DNA of 64,000 nt from NCBI GenBank assembly GCA_901472455.1, contig LR590464.1, positions 2,790,001 to 2,854,000 on the forward strand, written 5' to 3'. The DNA comes from Leclercia adecarboxylata (GTDB lineage Bacteria > Pseudomonadota > Gammaproteobacteria > Enterobacterales > Enterobacteriaceae). The notes beneath the pieces were generated by a model. The model was given only the letters and a program-made list of their open reading frames with translations. It was not told where the DNA came from and made no database searches. Position numbers and translations under genes: made by a program. Shown here piece by piece: positions 19,969 through 28,935 of this stretch (within the stretch, counting starts at the first letter, position 1; every line of letters starts with the position of its first letter).

Positions 19969-20484
19969 CTAATTTTTGTCAGGTACCGGTAACGCATCCG
20001 CCGCATGCCAGTGGCTCACCGGCCTGCTGAACAGGTTGCGGGTAGTGAAATGGTGGATGGTCATCTCACCCGCCTCGCGACGGAAAACAATCTCAATCTC
20101 TGCGGCATTCAGGTGTGCGCCTCCGGCATTGAACGCGGAGGTTTGCAGCATCATCCAGCAGCCATGAAGCTCGCCGTCGGCATCCTGATACAGCGCTTCG
20201 GAACACAAAAAGTGGGCATTCAGGGCGAAGTGCGCAGGCTGGCGGACATAGCTCGCCATCATCGCCATAATCGCCTCGCGCCCCTGATGCTTGCCCAGCC
20301 GGGTGGCGTAAGGCTCACCCACCCCTTCCCAGCAGGCGTCTGCACTGAACAGCGCGCCGATGGCCTGTACCCGCTCCATGCTGTCCAGCCGATCGCACAA
20401 ATGCATGTAGTTGCTGATACAGACCCGGGCAGCCTGCTGATCTTCAAGCTGCTGTAAACGCAGCGCATCCTGTGGGTTCATCAT
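19969..20484 (-). CDS. iacI: SnoaL-like protein of the indole-3-acetate cluster
   Basis: Intact, 171 residues, NTF2/SnoaL fold: ARVCISNYMHLCDRLDSMER, ALFSADACWEGVGEPYATRL, then HFALNAHFLCSEALYQDADG. It keeps a conserved place between iacB and iacC in Acinetobacter-type iac operons. The biochemical role is unsettled; small SnoaL-like proteins act as cyclases, hydrolases or accessory subunits. Two adjacent ATGs (20484 and 20481) could start it. Confidence 0.85.
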   Translation of the reverse strand: MMNPQDALRLQQLEDQQAARVCISNYMHLCDRLDSMERVQAIGALFSADACWEGVGEPYATRLGKHQGREAIMAMMASYVRQPAHFALNAHFLCSEALYQDADGELHGCWMMLQTSAFNAGGAHLNAAEIEIVFRREAGEMTIHHFTTRNLFSRPVSHWHAADALPVPDKN

Positions 20485-20492
20485 CTGCTCCG

Positions 20493-20848
20493 TTACTGAA
20501 TAATCAGTTCACGGCCCACGCGGGCTTCGATCTTGCAGTACTTCCACAGCTTGCTCTCGCCGTCGCCCACCGGGGTGGTGCGGAACAGGTTGCAGGCAGC
20601 CACCACGCTGTCGAGATTGTCGGCATCGGCCAGCACGTAGGTGGTCCACGGCGAGGCGGTGGACGGCCGACCATCAGACGGTCGTCGTCCATGTTGCCGA
20701 TCACGCGGATGCCCTGGGTTTCGTCGATACCTTTCATCATCACGCCGAAAGCGCCCCACACCTGTTTGGCTTCTGCCGGGGTGGCATCAAAGAAGTTCTG
20801 GTTCACGCCGATGCAAAACAGCACGCGTAAGGTTGTTGTCTGGCTCAT
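20493..20848 (-). CDS. iacB: Conserved protein of the indole-3-acetate cluster
   Basis: About 118 residues, starting MSQTTTLRVLFCIGVNQNFF and, after one frame change near 20665, ending VGDGESKLWKYCKIEARVG. Size, sequence style and location between iacA and iacI fit IacB, a small protein of uncertain function. It may have a ferredoxin-like dimeric alpha/beta-barrel fold (GIRVIGNMDDDRLMVGRP); I cannot verify that by eye. Confidence 0.82.
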
Positions 20849-20869
20849 CTGTTGCTCCTTTGGTCAAAA

Positions 20870-21996
20870 TTACAAATAACCCGGCAGAGGCTGGCCACCG
20901 AAGTAGACCGTACCGGCGTTGAGATAAGAGAGGTCGCCCATAAAGCGTGCTGGGTGATCACCAGGGTGTCGCGCACGTAGCGTTGCAGGGGGCTTGTCAT
21001 GGTGATGCCACCCATGCCGTTCAGCGCCAGCGCCTGACGGGTGACTTCGGCGGCCGCGCGGGTAACGTGGGTGGAGGACAATCGCAGGGCGTTGATCTGC
21101 TCGCAGGCGGGTTCATCCCCGGCAAGAATGCACTGCCAGACATCGTCGATGGCGTCGTAGAACCAGGCCCGGGCGGAGCGCAAATCCGCTTCGCAGCGGG
21201 CAATCTGCATCTGCGCCTGCGGGCGGTCGGCCAGCCGCGGGGCACCCGTGACGGACTGCTGGCGATGGGCAATGGTGTAAATTTCGTTGAGCGCGGCGCG
21301 GGCCACGCCGAGCGCCACCACCGAGAGCACCTGGGTAGCAAGAGAGAGCACCGGATAGCGATAGAGCGCGCCGTCGAGGTTAAGGGCACCGCCGCGCACG
21401 AAGGTCCACTCCTGCGGCACAAACGCATCGTTGACCACCAGATCGTGGCTGCCGGTTCCGGCCAGGCCTACGGTGTTCCATACCGGGTCGATCTGCACGC
21501 TGTCGCGCGGCAGGACCGCCATCCGCGGCAGGGGTTCGCCGCTTTCCGGCAGGATGCCGACGCCAAACACCGAGGCACCCATGCTGCCGCTGGCAAACCC
21601 CCAACGGCCACTGACGCGATAGCCGCCGTCGGCCAGCACCGCTTTCTGCGGCGGGAAGATACCGCCAGCAAACACCACGTCCGGGCCGTCGCGGTAAAGT
21701 GCTTTCAGGGTGTCCGGCGGCAGCGCGCCGAGGTAAAACGGGCTCATACCAAAGCTGGCCACCCAGCCTGCGGAGCCATCGGCGGTCGCGATCTGCTCGA
21801 TAAGCTCGCAGAACTGCGCCGGGGAGCACTCCTCGCCGCCGTAGGCTTTGGGGACGAGCGCCCGGTAAACGCCAATCTGCTTAAACCGGGCGATGATGTC
21901 GTCAGAGATATGGCGCTGTTGCTCGAAATCGGCGCTGCGGGCCGCAACGTCCTTCAGCAGTGGAACGAGTTCCTCACGAACATGAACGGCTGACAT
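20870..21996 (-). CDS. iacA: Flavin-dependent monooxygenase of indole-3-acetate degradation (acyl-CoA dehydrogenase fold)
   Basis: About 376 residues from the ATG at 21996, which has GGAGG nine bases ahead. It has the acyl-CoA dehydrogenase/group D monooxygenase fold: GVYRALVPKAYGGEE, IATADGSAGWVASFGM, VSGRWGFASGSMGASVF, and near the C-terminus GMGGITMTSPLQRYVRDTL. IacA is known to oxidise indole and indole-3-acetate with reduced flavin, here from IacG. One frame change near 20945 is needed to end in GDLSYLNAG and QPLPGYL. It opens the main gene run after a 106-base gap from iacH. Confidence 0.9.
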
Positions 21997-22049
21997 AGCT
22001 TCCTCCCGAAAAGAGTGTGCGGCCCGCAAAAAGACGAGCGCTGCCGCAA

Positions 22050-22062
22050 TGAGTGGTACTCA
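22050..22062. promoter_or_regulatory. Short dyad between iacH and iacA
   Basis: TGAGT, GGT, ACTCA form a five-base inverted repeat with a three-base centre, 54 bases ahead of the iacA start, inside the only sizeable gap of the run. It could be a regulator site or an mRNA feature. No footprint data are known to me, and a five-base arm can occur by chance. Confidence 0.3.
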
Positions 22063-22102
22063 CTGAGTTATTGTGAAAACGGTATTCGGCAAAACGGGAT
22101 GG

Positions 22103-23226
22103 TTAGCGGCGTCGTCGTTCAGCCAGCCATTCGGCGGCCTGGATCAGCAGGCCCTCCTGCCCTTTGGCGGTAACCAGCTGGAGCGCCACCGGGACGCCCC
22201 TGAAGCTCACCCATCGGCAGGGTCAGCGCCGGGTGGCCGCTGAGGTTAAACGGGCGCACCAGCCGGGTCAGGTTCACCACGCTGAGCGGGTCCTTCGCCT
22301 CTTCCAGGGTCGGCGGCAGCTCCGGCAGGGTTGCCAGCGCCAGCAGCGGGGTTTTCGCCAGCTGAGCATCCACCTGGGCGGTAAATCTCTGGCGGATGGC
22401 CTCTGCGGCGTGCAGGGCATCGGCATCAATGCTTTCCCCTGCGCGAATGCGGGCGGCCACGTCGGCGGAAATGCTTGCGTTGCGCAGTAACGGGCTAAAC
22501 GCCTGCCAGTTTTCATGGCTGATGACCGTCAGCCCGGCGCGATGGGCATCGCCCAACAGGGCAGTTCAACCTGCTGCGGACAGAGGCCCCGTTGCGCCAG
22601 GGCGTTCAACAGCAGGGTGTCAATTTCAAGGGTGGCTGTCAGGATAAAGCCGACGGCAGGCAGTGTTGCCAGCGGTGCATTCACCGGAAGAGCAAGACGG
22701 GCCAGCACCTGGCGCAGGACGTCGGTATGGCGGGCGAAGATGCCCACGCAGTCCAGCGAGCTGTGAGCGGGCATGACGCCTGCACGGCTCAGCGTGCCGT
22801 ACGTCGGTTTTAAACCGAGGATCCCGCAGCAGGCGGCGGCATCCGCACCGAGCCGCCGGTGTCGGTGCCGAGGGCGAAATCCACCTCGCCCGAGGCCACC
22901 ACCGCAGCCGAGCCGCTGGAGGAGCCGCCGGGGATCAGCTCAGGAAAATGGGGGTTCACCGGCGTGCCGCTCCAGGGGTTTATCCCGGTAACGCCAAACG
23001 CCAGTTCGTGCAGGGTGGTCTTTCCGGTCAGGATGCAGCCCTGCCCGAGCAGCGTTTTTACCACCCCGGCATGCTGTTCGGCTGGCGGGTTTGCGGCCAG
23101 GGCCGGGCAGCCTGCGCGGGTCGGGAAGCCTGCGATGTCGAGGGTGTCTTTAACCGCGAAGCAGAGGTCGCCCTCGCCCAGGGTAAATCGTTCTACATAA
23201 CCATTGCTCTCAGTAACCGGCTGCAT
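22103..23226 (-). CDS. iacH: Amidase-signature enzyme of the indole-3-acetate cluster
   Basis: About 375 residues with the amidase signature triad: Lys26 (CFAVKDTLDIAG), a cis-Ser in PGGSSSGSAAV (Ser102/103) and nucleophile Ser126 (GTDTGGSVR). Amidase-signature proteins hydrolyse amides. In iac clusters the exact substrate is uncertain; indole-3-acetamide or an amide intermediate would fit. I chose the ATG at 23226 (MQPVTE) because AAGG lies at a suitable distance; a GTG three codons upstream is possible. Frame changes near 22840, 22560, 22195 and in the C-terminal stretch interrupt it. Confidence 0.85.
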
Positions 23227-23448
23227 AATCCGCACCTTAACCAGAAAAAATGAATCATATTTGGGCGGGGCAGTCTTCGCTGCGATTCAACCCACGTGAA
23301 CTCAGGTCAATCATGGAAGATTTAGATGAATATTCAAGTAATATTTCACGTTAATTTTACGTAAAAATAACATGGAAACATTTTTATAACACTTGTGGAA
23401 ATGGGGGGTATGGTGATGATAAATAACAATAAAGCGGGCATGGAAATG
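23227..23448 (-). promoter_or_regulatory. iacH/iac operon control region with tandem ACGTRAAA repeats
   Basis: This AT-rich gap carries no gene. On the minus strand two 11-base direct repeats, ACGTAAAATTA and ACGTGAAATAT, stand head to tail (plus-strand 23341-23363), one helical turn apart. A related TTGAATATTC follows. The spacing suits a dimeric regulator or cooperative binding. A promoter for the whole operon should lie here, since the iacR terminator seals off upstream transcription. The binding protein is unknown; IacR is the obvious candidate. Confidence 0.4.
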
Positions 23449-23480
23449 AAAAAAAAGCCGCGCTGAAGATCGGCGCGGCT
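23449..23480 (-). terminator. Intrinsic terminator downstream of iacR
   Basis: GCCGCGC (23457-23463) and GCGCGGC (23473-23479) form a seven-pair GC stem. On the minus strand it is followed by a run of about nine T. It lies 80 bases past the iacR stop and separates the regulator transcript from iacH. Confidence 0.82.
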
Positions 23481-23561
23481 CTAAATTAACCTGTTGTTTT
23501 ACATTGCATTATCTGGAATTTTTAAGGCTGTCACAAAACCGCAATTCTCTCTGCGGCACCC

Positions 23562-24027
23562 TCAAAGCTCGTTAAGGTTATCCAGTACCTTTGCCAGGGA
23601 GAGGTTCATTTTTTCCATCTGGGCGGCGGTCATGCCCTTGAAACCCTTCTCGAAAACCTTGCTGACAAGACGGTGCGCTTCGGCCACTTTTTCACGTCCG
23701 GCATCGGTCAGCATCACCTCGGTTACCCTCGCATCCTGTACGCTACTGGCGGTGGTCACCAGGCCGTCATCACGCAGACGACCGACAATTTTGGTGACGG
23801 TGGGCATTTTTGGCCATCGCATATTCAGAGATTTGCGAGATGCTGGCTTTACCGTACTGCCCGGTAATCATCAGCACCCGAAAGCGGGAAACATCGAGCT
23901 GCGCCTTTTTTAGCGTAATTTCCATAACTTGCGTATAGCGCGCATAGACATTAACGATCCAGTAGAACGGGAACTCTTCGCGGTGAAACGTGGCCCCGCT
24001 GTCTGACGATGTAGTGGTTTGACTCAT
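23562..24027 (-). CDS. iacR: MarR-family regulator of indole-3-acetate catabolism
   Basis: About 155 residues. The winged-helix core reads QLDVSRFRVLMITGQYGKAS, ISQISEYAMAKMPTVTKIVG and RLRDDGLVTTASSVQDARVT, with a dimerising C-terminal helix. One frame change at an A/T run near 23810 lies inside the recognition-helix region. MarR-type IacR proteins in iac clusters respond to indole-3-acetate and usually repress. It is transcribed separately from iacH (terminator between) and is divergent from the MFS gene, so the 24028-24338 gap probably holds its own operator. Confidence 0.88.
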
Positions 24028-24213
24028 TAAATGACGTTCCAGAAGTGATGCAATGATCGCAATTATACCCGCTATTGCCCGCCCGCTATAGCCTCTTCAC
24101 ACCCGGCAAGGGCTTCTCTTATTACCTGCGCGCCACGAAAGCCGATCGATATCGCATTATGATTCAAAAACGCTACGTGATTAACAAATGCGTATCATTT
24201 TTTAAACATAACA

Positions 24214-24262
24214 TTGACGTCCATATGTGCGCTTTCCTATACGTTAGCGCACGTGTTGACGT
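24214..24262. promoter_or_regulatory. Nested repeats in the iacR/MFS intergenic region (candidate operator)
   Basis: ATGTGCGC (24225-24232) and GCGCACGT (24247-24254) form an inverted repeat with one mismatch. Outside it TTGACGT occurs twice in direct orientation (24214-24220 and 24256-24262). The block lies in the 311-base gap between the divergent iacR and MFS genes, which otherwise shows no gene. MarR proteins bind such palindromes; assignment to IacR is inference. Confidence 0.5.
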
Positions 24263-24338
24263 TGGGTGGGCTGAGGTAATGCCCTGGCATAACACGTCCT
24301 GGGTTGTTATTACCGATTAACGCAATGTGGAGCATTTC

Positions 24339-25723
24339 ATGAACGACAGTCCATCGATGAACAGACACGCACTGACGTGCTGGCTCCTCCTGCGCCTGCA
24401 GACGTCACGCTCGATCCGCGCCAGCAGCGGGTGATCAAAAAGTTATTCCGCAGGCTGATCACGTTTTTATTCATTCTGTTCGTCTTCTCGTATCTGGATC
24501 GGATCAACATCGGCTTTGCCGGGTTGACGATGGGCAAAGATCTGGGCCTCACCAGCACCATGTTTGGTCTGGCCACGACCCTGTTTTACGTGATGTATGT
24601 TATCTGCGGGATCCCCAGCAACATGATGCTCAGCAGGGTGGGCGCCCGTCGCTGGATCGCCATCCTGATGGTGGTGTGGGGGATTGCTTCTACCGCCACC
24701 ATGTTCGCCACCGGCCCTAACAGCCTGTATGTGCTGCGCATGCTGGTGGGGATCGCCGAAGCGGGCTTCCTGCCGGGCCTGCTGCTCTATTTAACCTTCT
24801 GGTTCCCGGCGCACTACCGCGCCCCGCGCCAACGCCCTGTTTATGATTGCGATGCCGGTCACGATGGCGCTGGGTTCCGTAGCCTCCGGGTATATTCTTA
24901 ACCTCGATGGCGTGATGAATCTGAAGGGCTGGCAGTGGCTGTTCCTGCTGGAAGGCTTCCCGTCGGTGATCCTCGGTCTGGTGGTGTGGTTCTGGCTGGA
25001 CGACAGCCCGGATAAAGCCCGCTGGCTGACCAGCGACGACAAGGCCTGTCTGAAGGAGATGCTGGAGGCGGATCGCCTGAATGCCCTGAGCACCAAACAG
25101 CGAGAGCAGGCCGCGCTGGCACCGAAGCAAGGCAGCCTGATGCGGGAACTCTTTACCCCAACCATCATGCTCTACACCCTCGCCTACTTCTGCCTGACCA
25201 ACACCCTGAGCGCCCTCAGCGTCTGGACGCCGTTGATCCTGCGCAGCATCAGCCAGGAGAGCAGTAACGTCACCATCGGGATCCTGAGCGCCATCCCACA
25301 AGTTTGTACCATTGTGGCGATGATCTGGTGGAGTAAGCGTTCCGACAAGCGTAACGAGCGTAAAGTCCACACCCTGCTGCCGTACCTGTTTGCCGCCGCA
25401 GGCTGGATCCTGACCGCCACTAGCAGCGATCCGATGCTGCAGTTCATGGGGATCGTCATGGCCTCGTCAGGTGCCTTTGCCGCCATGGTGATCTTCTGGA
25501 CCACACCGGACCGCGCTATTTCACTCCGCGCCCGTGCGCTGGGTATCGCGGTGATTAACGCCACCGGGATGACCGGTGCCGCGCTGGGGCCGCTGCTGAT
25601 GGGGATGATGAAAGACCTCACCGGCAACTTCAACGCCGGGATCTTTATGGTGGCCGGGTTCCTGGTGCTGGGGCGTTCGTTATTTCACTCATTCCGATGA
25701 AAAAAACCGCGCAACAGGCCTGA
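24339..25723 (+). CDS. MFS transporter, anion:cation symporter (ACS) family
   Basis: About 460 residues. SYLDRINIGFAGLTMGKDLG is the ACS-family opening, followed by YVMYVICGIPSNMMLSRVGA, MLVGIAEAGFLPGLLLYLTF and a twelve-helix pattern. Frame changes occur near 24370, 24825 and 25670; the end is IPMKKTAQQA. ACS members carry organic anions such as phthalate, nicotinate and hydroxyphenylacetate. Divergent placement from iacR suggests uptake of indole-3-acetate or a related acid, in addition to the MHS transporter within the operon. Substrate is inferred. Confidence 0.82.
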
Positions 25724-25772
25724 TGATTTACACCGTCCTCTCCTCTGAGAGAGGACGGTGTTCAGCGTTGCA

Positions 25773-26970
25773 TTACTCTGCCGCTACCGGCTTCACCTTT
25801 ACTCCGGCAAACACCATCACCATCGCTGCCAGCAGCAGCACGCCGCTGGCGGTGAATACCCCGCTGGCGCCGTTGAGATCAAAGACCGCCCCGCCCCCTG
25901 CCGCACCGGCGCTTATCGCCAGCTGGATCGAAGCGACCCATCAGGCCGCCTGCGCTTTCGGCCTCGTCCGTCACCGTCGTCGCCAGCCAGGTGGACCAGC
26001 CCACCGGCACCAGACCGAAGGCAAAGCCCCACAGGCTCACCAGCAGGCCGTCAACCAGCGCCAGATGACCAAAGGTCACCATCAGCAAGGCGAGGATCCC
26101 CATCGCAAACGGCACCAGCGCCAGCGTAAGACGCAGGTTGCGCGCCAGCAGATGCCCGGCAATGGAGGTCCCGACGAAGTTCGCCACGCCAAAGCCCAGC
26201 AGGATCAGCGAAATGGTTTCAACGCTGGCCTGCCCTACCGTCTCAAGGAACGGACGCAGATAGGTGAAGAAGGCGAAATGCCCGCTGAAGATAAGAATGG
26301 TGGCAAGCAGGCCGCCAATCATTCCCGGACGACGCAGCACCCGCAGCAGCGTACTCAGGTTGCCGCTGTTCTCCGGGCGCATGGACGGCAGTACCCACAG
26401 CTGCCACAGCAGCGCCAGCGCGCTGGGCACCACGCAGAGGATAAAGACGTTGCGCCAGCCGATCAGGCTGCCGAGATAGCTGCCCAGCGGCGCGGCCACC
26501 ACGGTGGCAATCGAGACGCCTGAGAAGATGATCGCCAGCGCCTTCGGCACATCGCTGGCGGGAACCAGCCGCATCGCAGTAGCGGTGGACATCGCCCAGA
26601 AGCCGCCAATGGCCACACCCAGCAGCAAGCGCCCCATCAGCAGGACATGCAGGGACGGCGCGAAGGCGACCATCAGGCTGGAGATGATTTGCAGCACTGA
26701 AAAGAACATCAGCACCCAGCGGCGGTCGATGCTTTTGGTGGCAGAGGTGATCAGCAGGCCGGTGACCAGCGCCACCAGCGCGGTAGCGGTCACCGATTGC
26801 CCGGCTACGCCCTCGCTGACGCCGAGGCTGGCCGCCATCGGCGTCAGCAGGCTGGCAGGCAGGAACTCGGCGATGATCAGGCCAAAGACGCCCAGCCCCA
26901 GCGACCAGACCGCACGCCAGGCGGGTCTGGCCGGTGCGCTGGCCTCGTTTGCGACGATGGATGAATGCAT
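25773..26970 (-). CDS. DHA1-family MFS efflux pump, NepI-like
   Basis: About 399 residues with close resemblance to E. coli NepI: ASLGVSEGVAGQSVTATALV, LLLGVAIGGFWAMSTATAMR, RLVPASDVPKALAIIFSGVS and the loop FALVPVGWSTW-like GLVPVGWSTWLATTV. NepI exports purine ribonucleosides and analogues. This one may be a paralogue with another substrate, since several NepI-like pumps exist in enterobacteria. One frame change near 25940 separates the last helices. It is divergent from an AraC gene that probably regulates it. Confidence 0.8.
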
Positions 26971-27085
26971 CTGTTACTCTCCGGTTATAAAAATGTGATG
27001 TATGTCGCAAAGCATAGGGAGTTCACCACGGACGATCTATGACATATAATCTCCACTTATTGATTATTCGTCCGGGAAGAGAGAA

Positions 27086-28042
27086 ATGACGATTAAGTCG
27101 CCTGATCTGATCAGTGAACTGCTGCGCGGAATGCGTCTGTCAGGAGTGAAATACCGTCGGATAGAGGCCAGCACGCCCTTCGGTGTGGCCTTCGGCGCGG
27201 CTCCGGGAAAAGCCCAGTTTCATTTTATCAGCCGCGGTCCGGCGGTATTGCGGATGCACAGCGGGGCGCGTTTCGCGCTGAACAGCGGCGATGCGGTGTT
27301 TATCCCCAACGGCGATGCACACGCCCTGCTCTCGGAAGATGACGCGGCGGTAACGCCAGTCTCGGCATTTCCCAGCGAGCCCATCTGCAACAGCGTATGC
27401 GATATCCATTGCGAGCCGTGCCCGGACAGTGACAACGTGGTGATATTCAGCGGATGTATGGATTTCGATCTCGGGGGGATGCAGCCGCTGATCAAAGCGA
27501 TGCCGGAAGTGATGATGGTGAGTCGCCTGATGACCACCTGGCCGGAGATCCATCCCCTGCTGGAGGCGATGGAGCGCGAGTCAATGGCCCGTCAGGTGGG
27601 GTTTGCCGGGATCCTAGCTCGTCTGGCAGACGTCGTGGCGGCGCTGATTGTCCGCGGCTGGGTCGAGGCTGGATGTGGAAAAGCCACCGGCTGGATCCAG
27701 GTGCTGCGCGATCCGCGCCTCAGTCGGGCAATCTACGCCATGCACCAGCAACCAGGGGTCAACTGGAGCGTGGCGACGCTGGCCAAGGAGGCAGGCACCT
27801 CCCGGTCGGTATTTGCCGAACGTTTTCTTTCGGCGACCGGCACCACGCCGGCGAAATACCTGACCGAGCTGCGGATGCGGCTGGCTATCCAGTATATTGG
27901 CCAGGAGAACCAGGCGATTGAGACCGTGGCCTTGCGTCTGGGGTACGGCTCGTTGGCCGCCTTCAGCCGGGCATTTAAGCGTATTGTCGGCCAGTCGCCA
28001 GGGGCGTTACGCGAAACCAGTCAGACCCCAGAGGCGATCTGA
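27086..28042 (+). CDS. AraC-family regulator with N-terminal cupin domain
   Basis: Intact, 318 residues. The N-terminal cupin (AraC-type ligand domain, cupin_6-like) includes FHFISRGPAVLRMHSGARFA and GDAVFIPNGDAHALL. The C-terminal double HTH reads WSVATLAKEAGTSRSVFAER and IETVALRLGYGSLAAFSRAF. This arrangement is common next to MFS pump genes, and the divergent NepI-like gene 115 bases away is the likely target. A block CDIHCEPCPD carries three Cys in eight residues, which could be a metal or redox site. Confidence 0.85.
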   Translation: MTIKSPDLISELLRGMRLSGVKYRRIEASTPFGVAFGAAPGKAQFHFISRGPAVLRMHSGARFALNSGDAVFIPNGDAHALLSEDDAAVTPVSAFPSEPICNSVCDIHCEPCPDSDNVVIFSGCMDFDLGGMQPLIKAMPEVMMVSRLMTTWPEIHPLLEAMERESMARQVGFAGILARLADVVAALIVRGWVEAGCGKATGWIQVLRDPRLSRAIYAMHQQPGVNWSVATLAKEAGTSRSVFAERFLSATGTTPAKYLTELRMRLAIQYIGQENQAIETVALRLGYGSLAAFSRAFKRIVGQSPGALRETSQTPEAI

Positions 28043-28052
28043 CCGGTTCACT

Positions 28053-28807
28053 TCAGAGATTACAGCCAGCTCTGCTGCGACATTTCCCTTCGCTGCGCTC
28101 CTCGCGGGGCAGCTCAATGGCCAGCGTGGAGAGGTGTCTGGACCAGAGATCGGCCACCCACTTCACGCCGCGGGCGGTAAAGCGCGCCTGGAGACCAGGT
28201 GTGTTGGTTTTCGCCCACTCCGCTGTGCAGCGTAAAATAGCCCGCGTCGATATGGTGCTGCGGCGGAACCAGATTGCCGCCGACGCGCTGCATGATATTG
28301 CGCTCCAACAGGAACTCGCGAACTGCGGCTCTTTAGCCTTGAGCATTTTACAGAGCTGACGAAAACCCATTGACTCCTTGACCCTGACGAACTGGTCAAA
28401 AAACGCCGCCTTTGGCGCCCAAAGGGCAAGCTGCTCCTCGGCACGATGGCATTTTTCATACTGCTCGGCCCAGGCGCGTGCCGCCGCCGCCGGATTAGTG
28501 AAGTCCGGGATATTGGCGTTTCGTTCACGCTCCTGCCAGCGATCCAGCATGGCCGCCGTAAAGCCCGGGGAGATGCGCGAAACGGTCAGCAGGGAGTCTC
28601 GTTTGTTCAGCAAAAACTCCTGCCGCGTTTCACCTTCGCGCTCGTACAGACTGGCCGTTACCGGCTGCGAAAGACGCTGCGCTGTTTCCAGACTCGTCAC
28701 CATGCGCTTCACCTCGGCATGGTAATGCCGGTCAGCCTGGCGATTTCACGGCTGCTGATGGTGGCAAGCTGATCATGGGACTGGAAATTTTCAACAGGAA
28801 TTACCAT
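28053..28807 (-). CDS. Orphan phage antirepressor (Rha-like N-terminus, KilAC C-terminus)
   Basis: About 250 residues. The N-terminus from the ATG at 28807 (MVIPVENFQSHDQLATISSR) leads into IARLTGxYHAEVKRMVTSLE, the Rha/antirepressor N-domain style. The C-terminal part, APKAAFFDQFVRVKESMGFR and LCKMLKAKEPQF, is a KilAC domain. Frame changes near 28705, 28330 and 28200 interrupt it. Such proteins free prophages from repression. No other phage gene is nearby. GAGGGG stands at the right distance from the start, and a LexA-type box lies just upstream. Confidence 0.75.
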
Positions 28808-28864
28808 AGGTTTCACCCCTCACTCATACATTACTCGGGTAATTTGCTCTAATAGTATACAAAT

Positions 28865-28884
28865 GCCTGTTCAAATATCCAGTA
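28865..28884 (-). promoter_or_regulatory. LexA-type box upstream of the antirepressor gene
   Basis: The plus strand has CTG (28867-28869), ten bases, then CAG (28880-28882), the spacing and core of the enterobacterial LexA box, with an AT-rich centre and a flanking TA on one side. It sits 58 bases before the antirepressor ATG. A TATACT -10-like element follows on the minus strand, so LexA would cover the promoter. Confidence 0.6.
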
Positions 28885-28935
28885 TAATTTTTAAGCGTCT
28901 TCTTCGCAAAGCAGGCCACGCCTAAGTTCCGGTAT

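Noticed and set aside
24075..24320. Open frame in the iacR/MFS gap that could encode about 80 residues
   Set aside because: No ribosome-binding site, no family likeness, and it runs across the repeat block that looks like an operator.
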